From: Hoeflea_A sp040932035
GTDB lineage: Bacteria > Pseudomonadota > Alphaproteobacteria > Rhizobiales > Rhizobiaceae
DNA length: 64,000 nt
Assembly: GCF_040932035.1 (NCBI RefSeq)
Contig: NZ_JBFRBB010000005.1
Location: 1 to 64,000 of the forward strand
Reading direction: 5' to 3'
The first letter of the stretch is position 1. Each line of letters begins with the position of its first letter. The translations under genes and the position numbers were made by a program. The notes under the pieces were generated by a model. The model saw only the letters and a program-made list of their open reading frames with translations. It ran no database searches and was not told where the DNA came from. This document shows positions 43,662 to 50,934 of this stretch, one piece after another.

Positions 43662-44411
43662 ATGAAAGTTCTGGTCCCCGTAAAACGGGTCGTAGATTAC
43701 AACGTCAAGATCCGCGTCCGTCCTGATGGCTCAGGTGTCGAACTGACCAACGTCAAAATGTCGATGAATCCGTTCGACGAGATTTCCGTGGAAGAAGCCA
43801 TCCGGCTGAAAGAAGCCGGCAAGGTCGAAGAGATCGTCGCTGTTTCAGTCGGCCCGGCAAAGGCCGAGGAAACCCTGCGCACGGCCCTTGCCATGGGCGC
43901 CGACCGCGGCATCCTGGTCCAGACCGACGATCTGGTCGAGCCACTTGCGGTTGCCAAGATCCTGAAGGGTATCGTCGGAGAGGAAAATCCGGATCTCGTC
44001 ATCGTCGGCAAGCAGGCAATCGATGACGATGCCAACCAGACCGGCCAGATGCTGGCTGCTCTTCTCGGCTGGTCCCAGGGCACCTTCGCATCCGAGGTAG
44101 AAATCGGCGATGGTGTTGCCAAGGTCACCCGCGAGGTGGACGGCGGACTGCAGACCGTGGAAATCAAACTTCCCGCTGTCGTCACCACTGACCTGCGTCT
44201 CAATGAGCCGCGCTATGCGTCTTTGCCCAACATCATGAAGGCCAAGAAAAAGCCGCTCGACAAGAAGACGACCGCGGATTACGGCGTCGATACCGCTCCG
44301 CGTCTGAAGGTTCTGACCACCGAGGAGCCGGAAGGCCGCAAGGCCGGCGTCAAGGTCGAGAGCGTTGCCGAGCTTGTCGACAAGCTCAAGAACGAAGCCG
44401 GCGTGCTTTAG
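43662..44411 (+). CDS. etfB: Electron transfer flavoprotein subunit beta
   Basis: EtfB pairs with EtfA to carry electrons from acyl-CoA and other dehydrogenases to ETF:quinone oxidoreductase. The 249-residue product begins MKVLVPVKRVVDYNVKIRV and contains the signature MNPFDEISVEEAIRLKE and the AMP-binding GKQAIDDDANQTGQMLA (about 123-139). It is co-transcribed with etfA 16 bases downstream. Confidence 0.98.
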   Translation: MKVLVPVKRVVDYNVKIRVRPDGSGVELTNVKMSMNPFDEISVEEAIRLKEAGKVEEIVAVSVGPAKAEETLRTALAMGADRGILVQTDDLVEPLAVAKILKGIVGEENPDLVIVGKQAIDDDANQTGQMLAALLGWSQGTFASEVEIGDGVAKVTREVDGGLQTVEIKLPAVVTTDLRLNEPRYASLPNIMKAKKKPLDKKTTADYGVDTAPRLKVLTTEEPEGRKAGVKVESVAELVDKLKNEAGVL

Positions 44412-44427
44412 GAAAGGACACAGCATC

Positions 44428-45357
44428 ATGACCATTCTTCTTCTTGCAGAACATGACAATGCGTCCCTTTCGGATCAGACCGCAAAGGCGCTTTCCGCCG
44501 CCGCCCAGATCGGGGGCGATATCCACGTGCTGGTCGCCGGCAAAGACGCTCAGGCTGCAGCGGACGCCGCCGCCAAACTCGACGGCGTCTCCAAGGTGCT
44601 TCTGGCCGAGGCCGACGAATTTGAGGTCAATCTCGCAGAACCGACGGCAGCGCTGATCGTTGCGCTGGCCGAGGGCTACGACACGATTGTTGCTGCGGCC
44701 ACCACCAACGGCAAGAACATCATGCCGCGCGTTGCCGCACTGCTTGACGTCATGCAGATTTCCGACATCACCGATGTCGTAAGTGCAGACACCTTCAAGC
44801 GCCCGATCTATGCCGGCAATGCCATTCAGACTGTACAGGCCACAGATGCCAAAAAGGTCATCACCGTGCGCACCGCGGGCTTCAGCGCCGCCGGCGAAGG
44901 CGGTTCGGCTTCGGTCGAGACGGTTGCGGCAGTCGACAATCCCGGCCTTTCAACCTTTATCGAAGCCAAACTGTCGGAAAGCGATCGTCCCGAGCTTACC
45001 TCGGCGAAGATCATCATTTCCGGTGGCCGCGCACTCGGTTCGGAGGAAAAGTTCCAGGAAGTCATCCTGCCGGTTGCCGACAAGCTCGGCGCCGCCGTCG
45101 GCGCGTCGCGTGCCGCCGTCGATGCCGGCTACGCCCCGAACGACTGGCAGGTTGGCCAGACCGGCAAGGTCGTGGCACCCGAGCTCTACATTGCCTGCGG
45201 CATTTCCGGTGCGATCCAGCATCTGGCCGGCATGAAGGACTCCAAGGTTATCGTTGCCATCAACAAGGACGACGAGGCACCGATTTTCCAGGTGGCCGAC
45301 TACGGGCTGGTCGGAGATCTGTTCGATATCCTGCCTGAACTCGAGAAGGCTCTTTAG
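44428..45357 (+). CDS. etfA: Electron transfer flavoprotein subunit alpha
   Basis: The 309-residue FAD-binding partner of EtfB begins MTILLLAEHDNASLSDQ. The C-terminal FAD domain has SGGRALGSEEKFQ, GQTGKVVAPELYIACGISG and QHLAGMKDSKVIVAINKD. ATG 44428 is chosen, as GGAAAGGA lies just upstream. A strong terminator follows at 45443. Confidence 0.98.
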   Translation: MTILLLAEHDNASLSDQTAKALSAAAQIGGDIHVLVAGKDAQAAADAAAKLDGVSKVLLAEADEFEVNLAEPTAALIVALAEGYDTIVAAATTNGKNIMPRVAALLDVMQISDITDVVSADTFKRPIYAGNAIQTVQATDAKKVITVRTAGFSAAGEGGSASVETVAAVDNPGLSTFIEAKLSESDRPELTSAKIIISGGRALGSEEKFQEVILPVADKLGAAVGASRAAVDAGYAPNDWQVGQTGKVVAPELYIACGISGAIQHLAGMKDSKVIVAINKDDEAPIFQVADYGLVGDLFDILPELEKAL

Positions 45358-45442
45358 TTCAGACAGTTACCTGACTGGGCCGTGTGTATTTCGGACGCGC
45401 GGCGCATTGTCTCAATTCAGGTAAAATCATTGCGCAATATTG

Positions 45443-45482
45443 ATGGCCGGGCTGGACGTTGTCTGCCCGGCCATTTAGTTTG
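45443..45482 (+). terminator. Rho-independent terminator of etfBA
   Basis: ATGGCCGGGC (45443-45452) pairs perfectly with GCCCGGCCAT (45465-45474) around a twelve-base loop, followed by TTAGTTT. It separates etfBA from the 3-hydroxyacyl-CoA dehydrogenase gene. Confidence 0.8.
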
Positions 45483-45534
45483 TGCTCGAAATTAAGCGCG
45501 AGTGCGATTTACCCCGCAAGAAATGGAACAGGTC

Positions 45535-46416
45535 ATGGCCAACGCGATCAAATCTGTTGGAATAATCGGAGCCGGTCAGATGGGAAGCGGCATTGCGCAT
45601 GTATGCGCGGTGGCCGGCTACGACGTCCATCTGAATGACATCTCCGAAGAACGTATTCAGGAGGGCTTGGCAACCGTTAACGGCAATATGGCACGGCAGG
45701 TTTCGGCCGGCACGCTGAAGGAGGAAGAGCGCACCAAGGCAGTTGGACGCATCCACGCCGCCCCGCAAATCGATGACCTTGCCTCACTCGATCTGGTGAT
45801 CGAAGCGGCGACCGAAGACGAGACTGTCAAGCGCAAGATTTTCGCCAATCTGTGCCCGATCCTCAATCCGGAAGCGATCCTTGCGACCAACACCTCGTCA
45901 TTGTCAATCACCAGGCTCGCCTCGGCGACCGACCGGCCCGAGCGGTTTATCGGCATTCACTTCATGAACCCGGTTCCGGTCATGCACCTTGTCGAGCTTG
46001 TGCGCGGTATCGCCACCGAGGACGTCACCTTCGACACGGCCAAGAAGTTTGTCGGCTCGCTCGACAAGACCGTAACTGTCGCGGAAGATTTCCCCGCCTT
46101 CATCGTTAACCGCATCCTCTTGCCGATGATCAACGAGGCGATCTACACGCTCTATGAGGGTGTCGGCACGGTTGAAGCAATCGATACGTCCATGAAACTT
46201 GGTGCCAACCATCCGATCGGTCCGCTGCAGCTTGCCGATTTCATCGGCCTCGATACCTGCCTTTCCATCATGCAGGTTCTCTATGACGGATTAGCCGATT
46301 CGAAATATCGGCCCTGCCCGCTGCTGGTGAAATACGTCGAAGCCGGATGGCTCGGCCGCAAAACCGGCCGCGGCTTTTATGATTATCGCGGCGATGAGCC
46401 GGTCCCGACACGCTGA
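45535..46416 (+). CDS. 3-hydroxybutyryl-CoA dehydrogenase
   Basis: The 293-residue NAD(P)-dependent enzyme interconverts 3-hydroxyacyl-CoA and acetoacetyl-CoA, in beta-oxidation or polyhydroxybutyrate metabolism. The Rossmann motif GIIGAGQMGSGIAHVCA (about 9-25) is followed by the catalytic region IGIHFMNPVPVMHLVELV (His-Asn) and the C-terminal dimer domain with GANHPIGPLQLADFIGLD. ATG 45535 is chosen because GGAACAGG precedes it. The adjacent etfBA fits fatty-acid oxidation. Confidence 0.95.
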   Translation: MANAIKSVGIIGAGQMGSGIAHVCAVAGYDVHLNDISEERIQEGLATVNGNMARQVSAGTLKEEERTKAVGRIHAAPQIDDLASLDLVIEAATEDETVKRKIFANLCPILNPEAILATNTSSLSITRLASATDRPERFIGIHFMNPVPVMHLVELVRGIATEDVTFDTAKKFVGSLDKTVTVAEDFPAFIVNRILLPMINEAIYTLYEGVGTVEAIDTSMKLGANHPIGPLQLADFIGLDTCLSIMQVLYDGLADSKYRPCPLLVKYVEAGWLGRKTGRGFYDYRGDEPVPTR

Positions 46417-46426
46417 GGAAAGCCAG

Positions 46427-47131
46427 ATGACCGAACAGCCGGTTGCAATCATCATCGGCGGCGGCAGCGGCATGGGCGCCGGCGCCGCAAAAAAGCTGGC
46501 TGCCGACGGCTATCGCATTGCCGTCCTTTCCTCCTCCGGCAAGGGCATAGCGCTTGCCGAAGAACATGGCGGCATCGGCCTGACCGGCTCGAACCGCAAT
46601 GCGGCTGACCTGCAGGCAATCGTTGACGCGGCGATGGACAAATGGGGCCGCATCGATGCCGTCGTCAACAGCGCCGGACACGGGCCAAAGGGGCCTGTCC
46701 TGGAACTGACCGATGAAGACTGGCACGAAGGTCTGGAGTTTTATCTTCTCAATGTTGTTCGCATCGCGCGTATCGTCACGCCGGTCATGCAGGCGCAGAA
46801 ATCGGGCTCCATCGTCAATATATCGACCTATGCGGCGTTTGAGCCGGAAGAGACCTTTCCGACCTCAGGCGTATTCAGATCCGGCCTTGCCGCCTTCACC
46901 AAGCTTTTCACGGACAAGTACTCCATCGACAATGTGCGTATGAACAATGTTCTTCCAGGCTTCATCGACAGCCTGCCAGAAAAAGAGGATCGCCGCGCAC
47001 GCATTCCCATGGGTCGCTACGGCTCCGTCGAGGAGGTTTCAGAGCTGATCGCTTTTCTCGCCTCGCCCAAATCAAGCTACATCACCGGCCAGAATATCCG
47101 CGTCGACGGCGGCATCACCCGCTCGGTTTAG
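46427..47131 (+). CDS. SDR-family protein with degenerate catalytic Tyr/Lys motif
   Basis: The 234-residue short-chain dehydrogenase fold has a variant cofactor loop IGGGSGMGAGAA (about 10-21), NSAGHG, and a C-terminal PSSYITGQ-like segment KSSYITGQNIRVDGG. Where classical members have Y-S-A-S-K, this protein reads TSGVFRSGLAAFTK: the Tyr position is Ser and the Lys is Arg. I recall related proteobacterial proteins with the same substitution, so it is probably not a sequencing error. Activity is uncertain. It follows the hydroxyacyl-CoA dehydrogenase by ten bases and overlaps the convergent tlpA end by four bases. Confidence 0.85.
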   Translation: MTEQPVAIIIGGGSGMGAGAAKKLAADGYRIAVLSSSGKGIALAEEHGGIGLTGSNRNAADLQAIVDAAMDKWGRIDAVVNSAGHGPKGPVLELTDEDWHEGLEFYLLNVVRIARIVTPVMQAQKSGSIVNISTYAAFEPEETFPTSGVFRSGLAAFTKLFTDKYSIDNVRMNNVLPGFIDSLPEKEDRRARIPMGRYGSVEEVSELIAFLASPKSSYITGQNIRVDGGITRSV

Positions 47132-47829
47132 CTGCTGCCACCGTCAACGCCTTCAAGTGCCTTGCCGATATAGGCCTTGGCATCATCGCCGGACCAGTGC
47201 GCCGGGCCGTTCATATTGGCAAGCAGGCATCCGTTTTCGCCGATCAGCAGCGTGACCGGCAGCCCAAAGGCCAGCCCGTCCTTTTTCAGCGCATTGAAGA
47301 TCCCCATCGTGTTGTCGCGATAAAACCCCAGGCTGGAGACACCGATCTCGTCGAGGAAATTTTTCGGCTTGGTATCGTCGCCCTGATCGATATTGACCGC
47401 CACCACCTCGAAATTGTCACCGCCGAGCTCGCTTTGCAGCTGGTCGAGGGCCGGCATTTCCTCGCGGCACGGCGCGCACCATGTGGCCCACAGATTGACA
47501 AGCAGGGTCTTGCCGGCAAGGTCCGCAATCGAAGTCTGCTGCCCGTCCGGGGCATTGAAGGTCAGGGAAGAAAGAACTTTCGGATCGCTCGCGGAGGCCA
47601 TGGCGGCGATATCGCCCCTGGCAAACGGCTGAATTGCTTCGGCGACGGCCAGAGAAGCCGAACAACTGCCGGCATCCGCACCGCTATTCGCATTGCCGGC
47701 GATTGCTGACGTGTTGCCAGAGGGCGTGCCCTTCACGTATACCGCACCGACAGCGGCCAGCAGGCCCAGGACAATGGCTGCGCCAATGATCCTGACTTTG
47801 GTGCGACTGTTGTTTTTTTGTTCTGACAT
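47128..47829 (-). CDS. tlpA: TlpA family thiol:disulfide oxidoreductase
   Basis: The 233-residue protein is anchored by an N-terminal signal segment (RIIGAAIVLGLLAAVGAVYV, about 13-32) with a periplasmic thioredoxin-fold domain. The active site is WCAPC within LWATWCAPCREEMPAL. TlpA reduces copper-site and cytochrome assembly factors in rhizobia. It is divergent from argH with only 28 bases between start codons; both ribosome-binding sites come from one CTCCGGAG palindrome. Confidence 0.95.
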   Translation of the reverse strand: MSEQKNNSRTKVRIIGAAIVLGLLAAVGAVYVKGTPSGNTSAIAGNANSGADAGSCSASLAVAEAIQPFARGDIAAMASASDPKVLSSLTFNAPDGQQTSIADLAGKTLLVNLWATWCAPCREEMPALDQLQSELGGDNFEVVAVNIDQGDDTKPKNFLDEIGVSSLGFYRDNTMGIFNALKKDGLAFGLPVTLLIGENGCLLANMNGPAHWSGDDAKAYIGKALEGVDGGSS

Positions 47830-47838
47830 TTACGTCAT

Positions 47839-47846
47839 CTCCGGAG
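47839..47846. promoter_or_regulatory. Shared Shine-Dalgarno palindrome for tlpA and argH
   Basis: CTCCGGAG reads GGAG on both strands. On the minus strand it lies nine bases before the tlpA ATG, and on the plus strand eleven bases before the argH ATG. With only 28 bases between the start codons, there is no room for two promoters, so transcription of each gene must begin inside the other's coding region. Confidence 0.6.
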
Positions 47847-47857
47847 TTGACTGAGAC

Positions 47858-49246
47858 ATGACCGGCAAATCCTCCAACCAGATGTGGGGCGGGCGCTTCG
47901 CTTCCGGCCCCGATGCAATCATGGAAGAAATCAACGCCTCGATCGATTTCGACCGCAAACTATTTGCCCAGGACATCAGGGGTTCGCTGGCCCATGCCGA
48001 TATGCTCGCGGATAATGGCATAATTAGTGCGGAAGATCGTGACAAGATAGCACAAGGCCTGAACACGATTTTGTCAGAAATCGAGGCAGGGACCTTCGAA
48101 TTCTCGCGCCGGCTGGAAGACATTCACATGAATATCGAGGCGCGGCTCTCGGACCTGATCGGTCCGGCTGCCGGAAGGCTGCACACCGCCCGCTCGCGCA
48201 ACGACCAGGTGGCGCTCGATTTTCGCCTCTGGGTGCGCGAGGAACTGGAAAAAACCGAAAATGCGCTTTCAAAGCTCATTGGCGCATTTCTGGACCGGGC
48301 CGAAGAACATGCAGATACGGTCATGCCCGGATTTACCCATCTGCAGACGGCGCAGCCGGTGACCTTTGGCCACCATTGCATGGCCTATGTTGAGATGTTC
48401 GGCCGCGACCGCTCCAGGGTGCGTGATGCGCTGGCGCGCCTTGACGAGTGCCCGCTGGGAGCCGCGGCTCTCGCCGGGACCGGATTTGCGATCGACCGGC
48501 ACCAGACCGCCAAGGCGCTTGGCTTTTCGGCACCCACACGCAATTCTATCGATACGGTTTCGGACCGTGACTTTGCCCTGGAATTTCTTGGACTTGCTGC
48601 CATTTGCGGCACACATCTTTCGCGCCTTGCAGAAGAAATCGTCATCTGGTCGACACCGCAATTCGGTTTTGTGCGCCTGTCGGATTCCTTTTCTACCGGC
48701 TCGTCGATCATGCCACAGAAGAAGAATCCGGACGCTGCCGAGCTGGTACGCGCCAAAACCGGCCGTATCAATGGCGCGCTGATCGCGCTCCTGACCGTCA
48801 TGAAAGGCCTGCCGCTTGCCTATTCGAAGGACATGCAGGAAGACAAGGAACAGGTCTTCGACGCTGCCGAAACGCTCGAGCTGGCTATTGCCGCGATGAC
48901 CGGGATGATCGGTGATTTGCATATCCTTCAAGACGGCATGAAGGCGGCCGCCGGGTCCGGATATTCAACCGCCACCGACCTCGCCGACTGGCTGGTGCGC
49001 GAGGCAGGGCTTCCTTTCCGCGAGGCCCATCACGTCACCGGCAGGGCCGTTGCAATGGCAGAGGACAAGGGTTGCGATCTTTCCGATCTGCCGCTTGCCG
49101 ACCTGCAGGCCATCAACGGCGCCATAACGAAGGACGTCTTCTCGGTTCTGAGTGTCGAGGCTTCAGTGGCCAGCCGGACGAGCTTTGGCGGAACCGCGCC
49201 AAAAAATGTTCGTGAACAGATTGCTTGGTGGCGTAAGCAACTTTGA
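47858..49246 (+). CDS. argH: Argininosuccinate lyase
   Basis: ArgH splits argininosuccinate into arginine and fumarate. The 462-residue product shows the N-terminal MWGGRFASGPDAIMEEINAS, HTARSRNDQVALDFRLW, the conserved GFTHLQTAQPVTFGHH and the fumarase/aspartase superfamily signature GSSIMPQKKNPD (about 281-292). An lptM-type lipoprotein gene and lysA follow, the usual proteobacterial order. Confidence 0.98.
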   Translation: MTGKSSNQMWGGRFASGPDAIMEEINASIDFDRKLFAQDIRGSLAHADMLADNGIISAEDRDKIAQGLNTILSEIEAGTFEFSRRLEDIHMNIEARLSDLIGPAAGRLHTARSRNDQVALDFRLWVREELEKTENALSKLIGAFLDRAEEHADTVMPGFTHLQTAQPVTFGHHCMAYVEMFGRDRSRVRDALARLDECPLGAAALAGTGFAIDRHQTAKALGFSAPTRNSIDTVSDRDFALEFLGLAAICGTHLSRLAEEIVIWSTPQFGFVRLSDSFSTGSSIMPQKKNPDAAELVRAKTGRINGALIALLTVMKGLPLAYSKDMQEDKEQVFDAAETLELAIAAMTGMIGDLHILQDGMKAAAGSGYSTATDLADWLVREAGLPFREAHHVTGRAVAMAEDKGCDLSDLPLADLQAINGAITKDVFSVLSVEASVASRTSFGGTAPKNVREQIAWWRKQL

Positions 49247-49333
49247 CAATGCAGCGATAAAACAGGGTGCACATTTGCGCAGAACTCCGGTAAAAGACCT
49301 GCACCTGAAGTTTCGGATAAACGCGAGCACCCC

Positions 49334-49519
49334 ATGACCGCTATGAATGTCGCCAAGGCCGCTACACTATTCATGCTGACAGCGCTGCTTGTTGCCGGCT
49401 GCGGCCGAAAAGGCGATCTTGAAATTCCGTCCTCGCAGCCCGTTGCGGAAAATCCGGACGACACCGAGCAGCAGCCCAAAAAGGAACGCCGCTTCATACT
49501 CGACCCGCTGATTCAATAG
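49334..49519 (+). CDS. lptM: LptM/YifL-like small lipoprotein
   Basis: The 61-residue lipoprotein has a short signal peptide ending in the lipobox LVAGC (Cys about residue 24), followed by GRKGDLEIP. This Gly-Arg/Lys-Gly-Asp-Leu/Pro sequence marks the LptM family, whose E. coli member assists LptD maturation. The remainder is short and charged. It lies between argH and lysA, as in many proteobacteria. Confidence 0.88.
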   Translation: MTAMNVAKAATLFMLTALLVAGCGRKGDLEIPSSQPVAENPDDTEQQPKKERRFILDPLIQ

Positions 49520-49530
49520 GCAGATTTGCG

Positions 49531-50799
49531 GTGAACCATTTTGAATACAGAGACGGCGTTCTCTACGCGGAGGACGTCAGTGTCACGGAGATTGCGGGTG
49601 CCGTCGGAACGCCCTTCTACTGCTATTCGACCGCCACGCTGACGCGCCACTACAATGTATTCGCCAAGGCGTTTTCGGGTGTCGACGCACTCATCTGCTA
49701 TGCGATGAAGGCCAATTCCAATCAGGCGGTCCTGGCAACGCTGGCAAAACTGGGCGCCGGAGCCGATGTGGTTTCTGAAGGCGAGCTCCGCAGGGCGCTG
49801 GCCGCCGGAATACCAGCGCGGAAGATCGTCTTTTCAGGGGTTGGCAAGACCGTACACGAAATCGACTACGCGCTGAAAACCGGGATATTGTGTTTCAATA
49901 TTGAATCCGAAGCCGAGCTTGAGCTCATCAGCGCCCGCGCTGTCAGGGCCGGCAGGACCGCACCGGTTTCCTTCCGCATCAATCCCGATGTGGACGCCAA
50001 GACGCATGCAAAGATCTCGACCGGCAAGAAGGAAGACAAGTTCGGCATATCCTGGCGCCTCGCCGAAGCCGTCTACGCCCGCGCAGCAAAATTGCCGGGG
50101 ATCAATGTAACCGGCATCGATATGCATATCGGCAGCCAGATCACCGATCTGCAGCCCTATGACGATGCCTTCAAGCTCTTGCACACGCTTGTCGCAAGAT
50201 TGCGCGACGCCGGCCACACGATCGACCATGTCGATGTCGGCGGCGGTCTCGGAATTCCCTATCGGGCCGACAACGATCCGCCGCCCGATCCCGAGGCCTA
50301 TGCGGATGTCGTTCTCGAACACGTCAAATCGCTCGGCTGTCAGATCATATTTGAACCGGGGCGGATGATTGCCGGCAATGCCGGTATTCTCGTCAGCGAA
50401 GTCGTTTATGTGAAGGATACCGGCTCGAAGACATTCGTGATTGTCGACGCGGCCATGAACGATCTCGTCAGACCGACCCTTTATGAAGCCTGGCACGATA
50501 TACGACCGGTTGTTGCGCCGAACAGCGATGCGCCGCGCATAATGGCCGATTTTGTCGGCCCGGTTTGCGAAAGCGGCGACTATCTTGGCAAGGACCGCGA
50601 TGTTGCTGCACTCAAGGCAGGTGACCTCATTGCCGTCGGGTCGGCCGGTGCCTATGGAGCAGTGCAGTCTTCAACCTACAACACCAGGCTGCTTGTGCCC
50701 GAGGTCATGGTCAACGGCGACCGTTTCCATGTGATTCGCCCCAGAACGTCCTACGACGATCTTATCGGACTCGATTCGGTTCCCGACTGGCTGGAATAG
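49531..50799 (+). CDS. lysA: Diaminopimelate decarboxylase
   Basis: LysA decarboxylates meso-diaminopimelate to lysine. The 422-residue PLP enzyme has the PLP lysine in CYAMKANSNQAVLA (about 51-64), HIGSQI, the phosphate-binding VDVGGGLGIPY and the catalytic CESGDYLG near the C-terminus. The start is GTG at 49531, eleven bases after the lptM stop. No ATG is suitably placed. Confidence 0.97.
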   Translation: MNHFEYRDGVLYAEDVSVTEIAGAVGTPFYCYSTATLTRHYNVFAKAFSGVDALICYAMKANSNQAVLATLAKLGAGADVVSEGELRRALAAGIPARKIVFSGVGKTVHEIDYALKTGILCFNIESEAELELISARAVRAGRTAPVSFRINPDVDAKTHAKISTGKKEDKFGISWRLAEAVYARAAKLPGINVTGIDMHIGSQITDLQPYDDAFKLLHTLVARLRDAGHTIDHVDVGGGLGIPYRADNDPPPDPEAYADVVLEHVKSLGCQIIFEPGRMIAGNAGILVSEVVYVKDTGSKTFVIVDAAMNDLVRPTLYEAWHDIRPVVAPNSDAPRIMADFVGPVCESGDYLGKDRDVAALKAGDLIAVGSAGAYGAVQSSTYNTRLLVPEVMVNGDRFHVIRPRTSYDDLIGLDSVPDWLE

Positions 50800-50934
50800 C
50801 GATTTTCCGGCCGCTACCGGCGGGCTTTTCTGGTCTGCGCGAAATAGCGCACGATCTCACAATTTGTTGCACCGTCTCGCCTTTGCCGCAAAGAGTGCTA
50901 TCCTTCAGTAACCAAACAGAAGGATTATTCGCCC

